64,000 nucleotides of DNA, from positions 2,790,001 to 2,854,000 of the forward strand of contig NZ_SHLA01000001.1 in assembly GCF_004217565.1 (NCBI RefSeq). The letters are read 5' to 3'. The stretch comes from Zhihengliuella halotolerans (lineage in GTDB: Bacteria; Actinomycetota; Actinomycetes; Actinomycetales; Micrococcaceae). The position numbers and the translations under genes are program-made. The notes beneath the pieces were generated by a model. It ran no database searches, was not told where the DNA came from, and saw nothing but the letters and a program-made list of their open reading frames with translations. Each line of letters starts with the position of its first letter. The first letter of the stretch is position 1. This document shows positions 45,365-55,338 of this stretch, piece by piece.

Positions 45365-48070
45365 CTACGAGTTGGCGATCTGGCGCAGTACGTACTGCAG
45401 GATGCCGCCATTACGGTAGTAATCAGCCTCACCCGGAGTATCGATACGGACAACCGCGTCGAACTCCACCGTGGAACCATCCTGCTTGGCAGCAGTCACC
45501 TTCAGCGTCGACGGCGTCGAACCATCATTCAACGCGGTCACACCCTCGATACCGAACGTCTCCGTACCATCCAAGCCCAGCGAGTCAGCCGACTCACCGG
45601 CCGGGAACTGCAGCGGCAGAACACCCATGCCGATCAGGTTCGAACGGTGGATCCGCTCGAACGACTCCGTGATCACGGCCTTGACGCCCAGCAGCGCGGT
45701 GCCCTTCGCAGCCCAGTCGCGCGACGAGCCCGAACCGTACTCCTTGCCGCCGAGGACGACCAGCGGGGTGCCGGCCTCGCGGTAGTTCTGCGCCGCGTCA
45801 TACACGTACGACTGCGGTGCACCCTCCTGCGTGAAGTCGCGCGTGAACCCGCCCTCGACGCCGTCGAGCAACTGGTTCTTGATGCGGATGTTCGCGAACG
45901 TACCGCGGATCATGACCTCGTGGTTGCCACGACGCGAACCGTAGGAATTGAAGTCCTTGCGATCCACACCGTTCTCCAGCAGGTAACGCCCCGCCGGAGT
46001 ATCCGACTTGAAAGAACCAGCCGGGGAGATGTGATCGGTCGTGACCGAATCACCCAGCTTCAGCAGCACGCGGGCCCCGGAGATGTCCGCCACGGCCTCC
46101 GGCTGCGCCTTCATACCCTCGAAGTACGGGGGCTTGCGCACGTACGTGGAATCCTCAGACCACTCGAACGTGTCGCCGGCCGGCGTGTCGAGCGCCTTCC
46201 AGCGGTCGTCGCCATCGAAAACGCCGTCGTAACCCTTGGCGAACATGCCCTCGTCGATCGAGGAGGCAATGACCTCCTCCACCTCGATCGGGGACGGCCA
46301 GATGTCCCGCAGGAAGACGTCATTGCCCTCGGCGTCCTGCCCCAGCGCGTCGGCCTCGAAGTCGAAGTCCATCGACCCGGCCAACGCGTACGCGATGACC
46401 AGCGGCGGGGACGCCAGGTAGTTCATCTTCACGTCCGGGTTGATCCGGCCCTCGAAGTTGCGGTTACCGGAGAGCACCGCGGTCGCGGCCAGATCGTTGG
46501 CCTGGATGGCCTCGGAGATCTCCGGATCCAGCGGACCCGAGTTGCCGATGCACGTCGCGCAGCCGTAGCCGACGACGAAGAAGCCCAGCTTCTCCAGGTA
46601 CGGCATCAACCCCGACTTCTCGTAGTAGTCGGTGACGACCTTCGAGCCCGGGGCGACCGAGGTCTTGACCCACGGCTTCGAGGTCAGGCCCTTGTCCACG
46701 GCGTTGCGCGCGAGGATCGCCGCGGCCAGCATGACCGAGGGGTTGGACGTGTTCGTGCATGAGGTGATCGACGCGATCGAGACCAGACCGTGGTCCAGCG
46801 TGAACTCGCGGCCATCAGCCATCGCCACATCCACGGCCTTCGACGGACGGCCCACACCCAGCGCGTCGGCATCGCCGGCGGCGTAGTTGTGGATGTCCTT
46901 GCGGAACTGCTCCTTCGCGTCCGTGAGCTCGATACGGTCCTGCGGACGCTTCGGGCCGGCGATCGAGGGCACCACGGTCGACAGATCCAATTCGAGGTAC
47001 TCCGAGAAACGCAGCTCGCGCGACGGATCGTGCCAGAGCCCCTGCTCCTTCGAGTACGCCTCCACCAAGGCCACGTTCTCCTCGGAACGACCCGTCAGGC
47101 GCAGGTAGTCCAGCGTGACGTCGTCGATCGGGAACATCGCAGCCGTGGAACCGAACTCCGGGGACATGTTGCCGATGGTCGCACGGTTGGCCAGCGGGAC
47201 CGCGGCCACGCCCTCACCGTAGAACTCGACGAACTTGCCCACGACGCCGTGCTTGCGCAGCATCTCCGTGATCGTCAGCACCACGTCCGTCGCGGTCGCG
47301 CCCGCCGGGATGGAACCGGAGAGCTTGAACCCGACCACGCGCGGGATCAGCATCGAGACCGGCTGGCCGAGCATCGCGGCCTCAGCCTCGATACCACCGA
47401 CACCCCAGCCGAGCACACCCAGACCATTGACCATCGTGGTGTGCGAATCAGTACCGACACACGTATCCGGGTACGCGCGCAGCACACCATCAACCTCGCG
47501 GGTCATCACGGTCCGCGCCAAATACTCGATGTTGACCTGGTGCACGATACCGGTCCCCGGCGGGACGACCTTGAAGTCATCGAACGCCGTCTGACCCCAA
47601 CGCAGGAACTGGTAACGCTCCCCGTTGCGCTGGTACTCGATCTCCATGTTCCGCTCGAGCGCACCGGCATTGCCGAACGCGTCGATCTGCACCGAGTGAT
47701 CGATGACCATCTCGGCCGGAGCCAACGGATTCACACGCGTCGCGTCCCCGCCGAGCTCCTTCACGGCCTCGCGCATCGTCGCCAGATCCACGACACAGGG
47801 CACACCCGTGAAGTCCTGCATGATCACACGCGCCGGAGTGAACTGGATCTCGGTATCCGGCTGGGCGTTCTCGTCCCACCCGGCCAAAGCACGGACGTGA
47901 TCGGCCGTGATGTTCGCACCGTCCTCGGTGCGCAGCAGGTTCTCCAGCAGAACCTTGAGGCTGTAGGGAAGGCTGTCGGCGCCTTCAACGGCATTCAGCC
48001 GAAAAATTTCATATTCCTTGCCACTGACGTCTAAAACGCCCTTGGCTCCAAAGCTGTCCACGCTGCCCAT
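45365..48070 (-). CDS. acnA: Aconitate hydratase A
   Basis: 901 residues, full length. It interconverts citrate, cis-aconitate and isocitrate. The three [4Fe-4S] cysteines are in [14 protein letters not shown] and [34 protein letters not shown] and the C-terminal swivel domain [13 protein letters not shown] are intact. ATG 48070 has AGGA at eight bases; ATG 48076 is two codons upstream. Third positions are almost all G or C, unlike the flanking catabolic genes, so it looks like a core-type, highly expressed aconitase lying within the cassette. It is divergent from the isocitrate-type dehydrogenase, with a palindrome between. Confidence 0.93.
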   Translation of the reverse strand: MGSVDSFGAKGVLDVSGKEYEIFRLNAVEGADSLPYSLKVLLENLLRTEDGANITADHVRALAGWDENAQPDTEIQFTPARVIMQDFTGVPCVVDLATMREAVKELGGDATRVNPLAPAEMVIDHSVQIDAFGNAGALERNMEIEYQRNGERYQFLRWGQTAFDDFKVVPPGTGIVHQVNIEYLARTVMTREVDGVLRAYPDTCVGTDSHTTMVNGLGVLGWGVGGIEAEAAMLGQPVSMLIPRVVGFKLSGSIPAGATATDVVLTITEMLRKHGVVGKFVEFYGEGVAAVPLANRATIGNMSPEFGSTAAMFPIDDVTLDYLRLTGRSEENVALVEAYSKEQGLWHDPSRELRFSEYLELDLSTVVPSIAGPKRPQDRIELTDAKEQFRKDIHNYAAGDADALGVGRPSKAVDVAMADGREFTLDHGLVSIASITSCTNTSNPSVMLAAAILARNAVDKGLTSKPWVKTSVAPGSKVVTDYYEKSGLMPYLEKLGFFVVGYGCATCIGNSGPLDPEISEAIQANDLAATAVLSGNRNFEGRINPDVKMNYLASPPLVIAYALAGSMDFDFEADALGQDAEGNDVFLRDIWPSPIEVEEVIASSIDEGMFAKGYDGVFDGDDRWKALDTPAGDTFEWSEDSTYVRKPPYFEGMKAQPEAVADISGARVLLKLGDSVTTDHISPAGSFKSDTPAGRYLLENGVDRKDFNSYGSRRGNHEVMIRGTFANIRIKNQLLDGVEGGFTRDFTQEGAPQSYVYDAAQNYREAGTPLVVLGGKEYGSGSSRDWAAKGTALLGVKAVITESFERIHRSNLIGMGVLPLQFPAGESADSLGLDGTETFGIEGVTALNDGSTPSTLKVTAAKQDGSTVEFDAVVRIDTPGEADYYRNGGILQYVLRQIANS

Positions 48071-48131
48071 TTCCATCTTCCTTTCGCGCGCCAGTCCGCT
48101 GCCAGTGTCGCTCCAAAGAGCAAACACAGTT

Positions 48132-48143
48132 AGTGTATACACT
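48132..48143. promoter_or_regulatory. GntR operator candidate between aconitase and dehydrogenase
   Basis: Perfect 12-base palindrome AGTGTATACACT in the 125-bp divergent gap. It shares the core TGTATACA with the site at 45163-45178. A second TGTACA lies at 48144-48149. Position suits control of both divergent genes by one dimer. Confidence 0.65.
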
Positions 48144-48195
48144 TGTACACAGTATTTCTTCCTTATTTGACTCGTTCCGCGTGAGGAGACCTCCC

Positions 48196-49311
48196 ATGAG
48201 TCGCAGTCCAGACCACGCCGATACGACCCTGACCCCGGGACGCTCTCCAAGCGTTGCAGTGAAGGTCATCCCCGGCGACGGCATCGGCCCGGAACTGGTG
48301 CAGAGCGCCCTCGAAGTCATGCAATCCGCATGCTCCCTCCAAGGCGTCGAACTCCACACAACCGAAGAACCTGCAGGCGCTGGCCTCTACCGTGAAACCG
48401 GTGAAGCCCTCTCCCCCGGAGCCCTCGATCGGCTTCGCGCGGCCGACGGCATCCTCAAAGGCCCGGTCGGCCTGCCTGAGGTCAGGAAGACCGACGGTAC
48501 GGAAGCCGGCCTTCTCGGCGGCCTCCTCCGCATCGGCCTCGACACGTTCGCCAATGTGCGGCCCATTCAGCTCCGCCGAGGAGTGGAAGCCGCGACGCGG
48601 TTCGAACCAGGGTCCATCGACTACGTCATCGTCCGCGAGAACACCGAAGGCCTCTATCTTTCGCGTGGGGCCGGTGTCCGCAACCACTATGCCGCCTCCG
48701 ACCAGCTGCTCATCACCCGAGCAGGCACGGAGCGCATTGTCAGGTACGCATTCGACTACGCCTCTCAACGTAAAGGCGCACCGCGCGACGGTGTCAGCCG
48801 GGTGACCTGCGTGGACAAGAGCAACGTCCTTCGCAGCTTCGCGTTCTTCCGCGAGGTCTTCGATGAAATCGCCACCGAGTACCCCGACATCGAATCCGAC
48901 CACATCTACGCCGATGCTGCGGCTCACGCCCTGGTGACCCAGCCGGACAGGTTCGACGTGCTCGTCATGGAGAACTTTCTCGGCGACATCCTCAGCGACC
49001 TCGGGGCGGGAACCGTGGGCGGCCTTGGCATGTGCCCGTCCGGCAATATCGGCCACCGCTCCGCCTACTTCGAACCGATTCATGGCAGCGCCCCGCAAAT
49101 CGCGGGAAAGGACCTCGCCAACCCCCTGTCGCAAATCCTCAGTGGAGCACAGTTGCTCCGCCACGCCGGACAGCTCGCGGCAGCTTCATCCATCGAGAAC
49201 GCAGTCGACCGGGCCCTCACAGCGGGTAGCATCACCCTCCTCCCCACCGGTTCTCCTGCGCGGGGAACAGCTGCCGCCACCCGCGCCGTCGTGGAGCGAC
49301 TGCATGAATGA
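48196..49311 (+). CDS. Isocitrate/isopropylmalate-type dehydrogenase
   Basis: 371 residues of the beta-decarboxylating dehydrogenase family, which oxidise a 2-hydroxy acid and lose CO2 with NAD(P)+. Family signature [17 protein letters not shown], nucleotide loop [21 protein letters not shown] (given in two parts: [17 protein letters not shown]), the Tyr/Lys region [15 protein letters not shown] and [10 protein letters not shown]. The substrate loop [21 protein letters not shown] lacks the standard IDH serine, so isocitrate, tartrate, malate or isopropylmalate are all possible; its pairing with aconitase favours isocitrate. ATG 48196 has GGAG at eight bases. Confidence 0.82.
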   Translation: MSRSPDHADTTLTPGRSPSVAVKVIPGDGIGPELVQSALEVMQSACSLQGVELHTTEEPAGAGLYRETGEALSPGALDRLRAADGILKGPVGLPEVRKTDGTEAGLLGGLLRIGLDTFANVRPIQLRRGVEAATRFEPGSIDYVIVRENTEGLYLSRGAGVRNHYAASDQLLITRAGTERIVRYAFDYASQRKGAPRDGVSRVTCVDKSNVLRSFAFFREVFDEIATEYPDIESDHIYADAAAHALVTQPDRFDVLVMENFLGDILSDLGAGTVGGLGMCPSGNIGHRSAYFEPIHGSAPQIAGKDLANPLSQILSGAQLLRHAGQLAAASSIENAVDRALTAGSITLLPTGSPARGTAAATRAVVERLHE

Positions 49312-49356
49312 GGGCGGTGCTACCCACCGTCAGACCAGGGGTGAAACAACCCGGCC

Positions 49357-51342
49357 TCAAATCCCCAAGTAGATGTATCCGCGCGGCATGACGATCTGCG
49401 CGAACTCCTGGAGCGCTAGCAGAAAGGCCAGGACCACCAGCGGGTAGACGACGATCGTACGCATTCGAGCCTTGGCGACGAGCCAGAGGAAGAGCGGGAC
49501 GAAAACCACGGTGCCAACGATCATGCCGAAGACATAGATGAGCGCAATGAACGCGAGAATCCAAAGCAACGCGACGGCCACGGTGCGCAGCAGCAGCAAC
49601 CACTCTCCGCGGTCATGCCGCAGACCATTCCTCTTGTATTTGCGGAACTTGACGATATCGAGACACAAGGCGATCAAGCTCAGCACGGCCCCGATACCCG
49701 TCGCCAATTTCGGGAACAAGGCAGCGGCCTCGCTGTAGGAGCCGGCCATCAGAAACCCTCCACTGAAAAGCACCAGGAAGCCGGCACTGACGTAGATCGC
49801 CCCGGACCGCGGGACAGCCAACGCTTCCATGCCGGCCAATCCCCGAGCCACCTCAACAGCGTCAACCTTGCCCCGGAACCGAACACGCCGCACCAGGTCG
49901 AGGACCAGCGGCAGGATGAGAATGCCGAACATGACCAGGACTGCCGGTCGGGTGACCCATTCGTCGAAATCGTACAGATTGGACGTCAAGAAGTAGTAGC
50001 GCTCCAGTGGGAGGGCCAGTACGAACCCGATGAGGAACGGCGCACGAGGCACGCCGAAGGTCTTCATCAGCCAGCCGACGATGCCGACGAGAAGCATGAC
50101 CCAGACGACCGGGAGTTCCAAGGGTTCCTGAAATCCGCTCATGAAGAGGATTGGAATGATCGCGGCAGCGAGGAGCGGGAACCGAATGAAACTCAACTTC
50201 GCAAGCGGCTTGGCCAGGACGAAACAAAACGCGGCACCAATGATGCTGGCGATCGCAAACGACCAGACGATCACGTAGACGACGTCGAGGTTCTGGGTCA
50301 GGATCCGCGGTCCCGGTTCGATACCGAAGATGAGCAACGCGCCGAGCAGCAGCGCGAAGGGCGCAGCGCCGGGAATTCCGAACAGCAGAGTCGGGATCAG
50401 CGCGCCCGCCTCGATCGAGTTGCCAGCACTAGATGGTGCAATGACACCGCGGGGGTCGCCCTTGCCGAACGCGACCTTGTCGTCGCCGCGGGCAGTCGCC
50501 TGCGCCTGCCCATAGGCCATCCAGGCACCAGCGGTAGCCCCGACGCCCGGCAGGATACCGATCGTGATGCCGGTCACCGCACCGCGCACCACATGGAACC
50601 AATGGCGAACGACGTCCTTGACGCCCTGACCCCATCCGGATCCAATACTTTCGACGTTGGAGATCGCCTTCTGCCGCGCCACCAGAGACATCACCTCGGC
50701 CACACCGAAAATACCGAGGGCCACGGCGACCAAGCCCAGCCCTTCGGTCAGGAACAGCGAACCGAAAGTGTACCGGTATTCAGGTGACGTTGGTGCCGCA
50801 CCGATTTGCGCCAAGAGAATTCCCAGGAGACCCGCCATCAACCCCTTGAGAATCATCCCCTTCGACAGCATGGCCGTCAGGGCGATACCCAGCACCGTCA
50901 GCATGAAGATCTCCGGAGAACCGAGCATCATCACCAAAGGCCGTGCAATCGGGATGGCGAACGTCAGCGCGACAACACCGATGAGGCCTCCGACCATGGA
51001 GGAAAGGAAGGACGCCGAAAGAGCACGGGCTCCTTGGCCCTTCTTCGCCATTTCATGCCCGTCCAATAGCAGCGTTGCCGCCGCAGCCGAGCCGGGGATG
51101 CCTATCAAGATCGATGTCACTGCGTCGGACGTATGGACGACAGCTACCGCCCCGATGATCAATGCCATCGCCTGAGCCGGCTCGAGGATGAAGACGAACG
51201 GCAGAAGAACGGCGACCGCACCGGTTCCGCCCAACCCGGGGATGACCCCGATGGCTAGACCCGCGATCACACCGACGACCAGGAACAGGATCATGCTGGG
51301 GTCTAGAAACGAACCCAGCGCGTTGAGAGCCGCCTCCCACAT
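49357..51342 (-). CDS. tctA: Tripartite tricarboxylate transporter, fused TctA-TctB permease
   Basis: 661 residues. Residues 1 to about 500 are the large TctA subunit (VIPGLGGTGAVAVLLPFVF; SILIGIPGSAAAATLLLDGHEMAKKGQGARAL; PSSAGNSIEAGALIPTLLFGIPGAA). From about 510 a TctB-like small subunit with four helices follows (AIYVSAGFLVLFSGGFLMAGSYSEAAALFPK ... MIVGTVVFVPLFLWLVAKARM). The two are normally separate genes. With TctC it imports tricarboxylates using the ion gradient. GTG 51354 is an alternative start; ATG 51342 has GGAGG 11 bases upstream. Confidence 0.88.
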   Translation of the reverse strand: MWEAALNALGSFLDPSMILFLVVGVIAGLAIGVIPGLGGTGAVAVLLPFVFILEPAQAMALIIGAVAVVHTSDAVTSILIGIPGSAAAATLLLDGHEMAKKGQGARALSASFLSSMVGGLIGVVALTFAIPIARPLVMMLGSPEIFMLTVLGIALTAMLSKGMILKGLMAGLLGILLAQIGAAPTSPEYRYTFGSLFLTEGLGLVAVALGIFGVAEVMSLVARQKAISNVESIGSGWGQGVKDVVRHWFHVVRGAVTGITIGILPGVGATAGAWMAYGQAQATARGDDKVAFGKGDPRGVIAPSSAGNSIEAGALIPTLLFGIPGAAPFALLLGALLIFGIEPGPRILTQNLDVVYVIVWSFAIASIIGAAFCFVLAKPLAKLSFIRFPLLAAAIIPILFMSGFQEPLELPVVWVMLLVGIVGWLMKTFGVPRAPFLIGFVLALPLERYYFLTSNLYDFDEWVTRPAVLVMFGILILPLVLDLVRRVRFRGKVDAVEVARGLAGMEALAVPRSGAIYVSAGFLVLFSGGFLMAGSYSEAAALFPKLATGIGAVLSLIALCLDIVKFRKYKRNGLRHDRGEWLLLLRTVAVALLWILAFIALIYVFGMIVGTVVFVPLFLWLVAKARMRTIVVYPLVVLAFLLALQEFAQIVMPRGYIYLGI

Positions 51343-51655
51343 TCTAGAAGCCACCTCCGTCGCTGAAATGCGCGCTCAGAACTTGTGAGCCGACGTCGCC
51401 CACGGCCATGGGAGCGCGCGATGCCTCTTCCGTCCGGACCCTTGGTTTAGATTGCATAATCCCTCGCATGGTTGTAAACGCGGATGTTTCCGAGAAACGA
51501 ATGCCGCAGAACACTGAAAATGGAAAGCCAGTCGACCGACTGTGACCTGAATAACAGTAGTTGACCGACGACACTGAAGAAGAGTTAAGACAGCGCTGAA
51601 ATCCTGCACGGGACCTTAAGCAATGCTTCATTCAAGCGTCCAAGGTCACCGAGGC
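51343..51655. promoter_or_regulatory. AT-richer control region upstream of tctAB
   Basis: 313 bp with no convincing gene; a 95-codon minus-strand frame runs through it but has no family-like sequence or ribosome site. It carries CTTAAGCAAT at 51615-51624, identical to 55340-55349 next to lysR, and TTAAG at 51585-51589 facing it. This suggests LysR control of tctAB from its own promoter, separate from the prpF-tctC transcript. Confidence 0.45.
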
Positions 51656-52174
51656 TTAGTTTTCGGGGGGCCTGTCCCAGGTCTGGGCCCACCGTACGAT
51701 CAGGGGCAATATCCACAGGCTCACAAGGAGTCTCGAGACGTGAATGCCGGCGACGAGAGCACTGTTAGCTTCCATTGCGGATGCCGCCGCGACCATCTCC
51801 CCGATTCCTCCGGGGACCATCCCGAGCAGTGCCTCGGACGAGCCGACCAGGTCGAGATGACTGAGGACCAGGGCCGTGCTGACTCCAACGGCGACCAAGG
51901 TCAGTACAACGAGAAGAGCCGGCACGATCAGCCTCCCCAATTGCCTCAGGAATCCCGGGAGCACGGACGCGCCCACTGCCGTGCCGACTAGGATCTGCGC
52001 GAAGAAGCTGACGCCATCCGGACGCCGGAGACCGTGGTCAAGAAGAACGCCCGTTGTCGCGGACCCCAGAATCGCGCCGACGATCGGCCACATCGGCAAT
52101 CTGAACAGGCGGCTCACGAGTGCGCCGAAAGCTCCTCCTACGACCAGAAGCAAGAACTCGATCGACAAGATCAA
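51656..52174 (-). CDS. AbrB-type membrane protein, second half
   Basis: 172 residues from a TTG start that overlaps the stop of the upstream half (TTGA). It has about five helices with one AbrB-duplication repeat (SIEFLLLVVGGAFGALVSRLFRLP ... LGMVPGGIGEMVAAASAMEANSALVAGIHVSRLL). Full AbrB-family membrane proteins contain two such repeats in one chain of about 350 residues; here each is its own gene. The family is often next to Tct transporters; its function is uncertain, possibly transport. Confidence 0.7.
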   Translation of the reverse strand: MILSIEFLLLVVGGAFGALVSRLFRLPMWPIVGAILGSATTGVLLDHGLRRPDGVSFFAQILVGTAVGASVLPGFLRQLGRLIVPALLVVLTLVAVGVSTALVLSHLDLVGSSEALLGMVPGGIGEMVAAASAMEANSALVAGIHVSRLLVSLWILPLIVRWAQTWDRPPEN

Positions 52175-52761
52175 CCCCCCGTGATGAAGAGCAGAAAGGG
52201 CAGCACCACGAGAACCACCACCAAGACTCTGAACATGTGAATCGCCAGCACGACGTGCATTCGGGCCCCCTGACGCTGGGCTGCGACGGCCAGCTCGCTG
52301 ATGCCTCCCGGCGCAACAGCCATCACCGCTGTCAGGGGATCGACGTGGTGTCGGCACACCAGATATCGCGCCAGCAGGACACTGCATCCGAGCATGACCA
52401 GCACCGCCGCGATCACCGGACCCAGAGCTCGAAGCAGGAGGCCGAGAGTTTCGCCGTCCAACTGCGCACCGGCGAGCACCCCGAGAAGAATCTGCCCGAC
52501 GATGCGCACCATTGCTGGAAGTTGCCGCTGGCGCCGGCGGCCGCTCTCGGGAGAACTACGCGCTTGCGATCTCCGCACCACGACGTCTGCCAGCCTGTTG
52601 ACGGCCATCGCCCCCAGCACCGCGCCGATCAGCGCGCCGGCCGGTACTTGCAAGAGTGCGAGCAGGCTCCCCCCTGCCAGGCCGCCGCCCAACAGGATCG
52701 CGGCGTCCAGTATTCTCTGCCCGCAAGATGGCTCGTCGGCTCCTGATGACCTCTCAGGCAC
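52171..52761 (-). CDS. AbrB-type membrane protein, first half
   Basis: 196 residues with about six helices and the first AbrB-duplication repeat: LLGGGLAGGSLLALLQVPAGALIGAVLGAMAVNRL and MAVAPGGISELAVAAQRQGARMHVVLAIHMFRVL. The PGGIxE motif recurs in the partner gene (VPGGIGEMV), showing the internal repeat is split between two genes. GTG or ATG near 52761 starts it after the tctC terminator. The two halves presumably assemble. Confidence 0.72.
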   Translation of the reverse strand: MPERSSGADEPSCGQRILDAAILLGGGLAGGSLLALLQVPAGALIGAVLGAMAVNRLADVVVRRSQARSSPESGRRRQRQLPAMVRIVGQILLGVLAGAQLDGETLGLLLRALGPVIAAVLVMLGCSVLLARYLVCRHHVDPLTAVMAVAPGGISELAVAAQRQGARMHVVLAIHMFRVLVVVLVVLPFLLFITGG

Positions 52762-52865
52762 GACCGCTCATCTCGCTTCCCAGCCGTTGAAGACGACGAG
52801 GGGCGCGAACAGTGCGGTCGCAATTCGACGCGTCTGGCCCGCCCACTGGGAATGACACCTCCAGC

Positions 52866-52896
52866 AAAACGCCGGGCGGGTCGGACCCGCCCGGCG
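52866..52896 (-). terminator. Strong intrinsic terminator after tctC
   Basis: Perfect 13-base arms (CGCCGGGCGGGTC at 52870-52882 and GACCCGCCCGGCG at 52884-52896) around one centre base, followed on the minus strand by TTTT (52866-52869). It lies 17 bases past the tctC stop and would reduce read-through into the abrB halves and tctAB. Confidence 0.85.
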
Positions 52897-52913
52897 CTGC
52901 TTGAACATGGAAG

Positions 52914-54032
52914 CTACTCCCCACTGACTGTCACGTCGTGTTTTTCCTCCAACAGATCCAACGTGTACTGACGGACTTCGTCCGAGATTTCGAAGGATTC
53001 ACGCAATTCATCTTGCGCTTCCTCTCCGGAGACCAGCGGATAGCCGCCGAGGATGTCGTGGCTCTTCTCCTGGAAGTCCTCGTCTGCGGCGATCGCCCCC
53101 GCAGCGGCATGGAAGGCATGGACGATCGAATCAGGCGTATCCTCATTCACCCAGATGCCCTTCTGGTAGACGTACCCCGGCACGAGGAACGCCCGGTAGG
53201 CTTCGTACCCCTGTCCGCTCGGCTCCTCCCCATGGATTTGCTCGTAGGCTTCCTCGAGAGTGGGCAGATCCGGAAGAGCCGGATCACGTACCACTTCGCC
53301 ATCCTCCAGGACGCCGAAGGAGAACAGCGGCACCGCCTTACCCTCATCGACAAGCGGCTCGACCTGGGTCTGATATGCGGACGTCGTCTGGTAGTCCATG
53401 TTCACCTCGCCGCGCTCAAGCGCCAGACGGGCCGGGCCGCGACCCTCGAATCCGAAAGTGGCATCGACATCGACACCGAGCACGTCCATAGCCTGCAGCA
53501 AGGTGAGGTCCAGACCCGTGGCACTGATTCCGCCGTAGGTCAGAGTCTCGGCGTAGTCCGCCAGATCCTGCACGTCTTGGATGCCCGTGGTGGACGAAAC
53601 ATAGACCACACCGCCCGTGCCGTTGAGCATCAGGGGTCGCATCTTCGCGAAGTCGAACTCCACCCCTGACTGGCCCAGAAGCGCCTGGAAATACGTAGTC
53701 CCAGACGTGACCAGCAACGATTCGCCGTTTGCGCCGCCGCTGTGAACGAACTCGTTGGAGCCTGTAACTGACTCTCCGCCCGGCACGTTCTCAACCAGCA
53801 CCCGCGGCTCGCCTTCAACGTGGCTCTCAAGGTAGGGAGCCATGAACCGCGCCCACGTATCGGTTCCGCCACCGGCAGCGTACGGGACCACCAGCTTGAC
53901 GCTCGAGGGGACTTCTCCGTCACCCATGTCCCGGTCACCCTGATCGGGCCCGCCGCAGGCGCTGAGCAGCAGCGCCGTAGCGACTGCGGCGCCGAGGACC
54001 GCCGCTGGATTCTTCCTCTTTAGCTTCTTCAC
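52914..54032 (-). CDS. tctC: Tricarboxylate-binding lipoprotein
   Basis: 372 residues. Signal peptide with lipobox LLLSACGG (Cys26) anchors it outside the membrane. The mature part follows the TctC/Bug fold: VKLVVPYAAGGGTDTWARFMAPYLE, ENVPGGESVTGSNEF, then YGGISATGLDLTLLQAMDVLGVD. It captures a tricarboxylate for TctAB. GTG 54032 has GGAGGAG five bases upstream. It follows prpF by 90 bp and is probably co-transcribed. Confidence 0.88.
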   Translation of the reverse strand: MKKLKRKNPAAVLGAAVATALLLSACGGPDQGDRDMGDGEVPSSVKLVVPYAAGGGTDTWARFMAPYLESHVEGEPRVLVENVPGGESVTGSNEFVHSGGANGESLLVTSGTTYFQALLGQSGVEFDFAKMRPLMLNGTGGVVYVSSTTGIQDVQDLADYAETLTYGGISATGLDLTLLQAMDVLGVDVDATFGFEGRGPARLALERGEVNMDYQTTSAYQTQVEPLVDEGKAVPLFSFGVLEDGEVVRDPALPDLPTLEEAYEQIHGEEPSGQGYEAYRAFLVPGYVYQKGIWVNEDTPDSIVHAFHAAAGAIAADEDFQEKSHDILGGYPLVSGEEAQDELRESFEISDEVRQYTLDLLEEKHDVTVSGE

Positions 54033-54122
54033 ACAATCTCCTCCTTGTTTTCTCCGCGCACTCTCTCTGCCTCGAGACCGCCGCTCGGGCCCACCGCGGC
54101 ATCGACCGCCAGTGAACCCACG

Positions 54123-55268
54123 TCAGACTCCGAGCCGCTCGTCCGGCACCAGAACGTGCCCCTCCATCAGGCGGCGGGCTGTTCGATATCCCGAGACGCT
54201 GTTGACCTTCCATCCGTTCGGCCCCTGCTCGACATCTGCCGACATCTCCAGCAAGCCCGCCGGGTGACCGATGACAAACTCGTCGCCTGCTCGCCGTGCG
54301 ACATCGTGAACCAGGGTGCCCGGCAGCTTTGCCGCTACGGCAGTAGCGATAGCACCGGTCAGTGGATACGAATTGTGGGTCGTGCCCATTGACATCATTG
54401 CCGCGCGGACACTGGACTCGCTCTCGGGGAACGTTCTCCCGTTGCTGGCCACGTAGGTTCGGGGCGCCCCGACGAGCGAAAGCTTGGGAACAGACGGCGT
54501 CACTTCTGTTGCTTCGCGCAGAGTGTCGGCAATGCCCGCCTTGACCGACGCATGAGCGCGGATGGACTCGATACGGGCAAGCAATTCACTGTCTGCATCG
54601 ATCTCCGCCGGGAGCTCCAACCCGCTGAGTCCCAGATCGCTCCACCGTACGAAAACTAACGGGTTGGCCGCGTCGACGATCGATACGGGAATGGTTCCCA
54701 CTTCCGGTACTTCGAGCTCGTCGAGCACGTTCCCGGTGGGGAGGAGCTTACCCGTGACCGCCCCTCCTGGCTCCATGTAATCGAGCCGGACCTGGGATCC
54801 GGTGCCGGGAATCCCCGGCAACTCGAAGGTGCCGTTCGGATTGAACCGACCGTTCCGAGTTGGAACGTGGGCGACGATGACCTTGTTCGTATTGAGGTTG
54901 AGGAACCGGACCTTGGTCACGGGATCAGTGGCTTCGACCATGCCCTCGTCAACGGCGAAAGGCCCGACGGCGGACGAGATGTTCCCGCAGTTTCCCCGCC
55001 GGTCGACCAACGGCTGATCGATGCTCACCTGGCCGAAGTCATAGGTGACGTCAACCCCGTAGGGCCGGCCGTCTCCGATGACGGCCACTTTGCTGGTCGT
55101 GGAGACAGCCCCTCCCAGTCCGTCGATCTGGCGCCGATACGGATCGGGGCTGCCGAACGCCGCGAGGATGAATCTGGCGCGGAACTCGGGATCCTCCGGA
55201 AGGTCCCTCTCGTGGAAGAAGAGGGCCTTGCTGGTACCTCCGCGCATGACCACAGACGCAATACGCAT
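54123..55268 (-). CDS. prpF: PrpF-family aconitate isomerase
   Basis: 381 residues. PrpF proteins move the double bond of (methyl)aconitate; related enzymes convert trans- to cis-aconitate. Two diaminopimelate-epimerase-like domains are visible, beginning VVMRGGTSKALFFHERDLP. Likely active residues are the lysine in STTSKVAVIG and the cysteine in RRGNCGNISSAVGPFA; the SGYRTARRLMEGHV ending is typical. It lies first in the prpF-tctC unit opposite lysR. Substrate (trans-aconitate, a tricarballylate product or methylaconitate) is not settled. Confidence 0.88.
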   Translation of the reverse strand: MRIASVVMRGGTSKALFFHERDLPEDPEFRARFILAAFGSPDPYRRQIDGLGGAVSTTSKVAVIGDGRPYGVDVTYDFGQVSIDQPLVDRRGNCGNISSAVGPFAVDEGMVEATDPVTKVRFLNLNTNKVIVAHVPTRNGRFNPNGTFELPGIPGTGSQVRLDYMEPGGAVTGKLLPTGNVLDELEVPEVGTIPVSIVDAANPLVFVRWSDLGLSGLELPAEIDADSELLARIESIRAHASVKAGIADTLREATEVTPSVPKLSLVGAPRTYVASNGRTFPESESSVRAAMMSMGTTHNSYPLTGAIATAVAAKLPGTLVHDVARRAGDEFVIGHPAGLLEMSADVEQGPNGWKVNSVSGYRTARRLMEGHVLVPDERLGV

Positions 55269-55338
55269 TCAGGTCCCTTCGTTGGCTGTGAAACTCTGCT
55301 TTTCAGTTGCGATGCAATAAGTCTCACTCCGCCCCTCC

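Noticed and set aside
45284-46762. 492-codon plus-strand frame opposite aconitase
   Set aside because: High-GC third positions of acnA remove stops on the other strand; the product resembles no protein.
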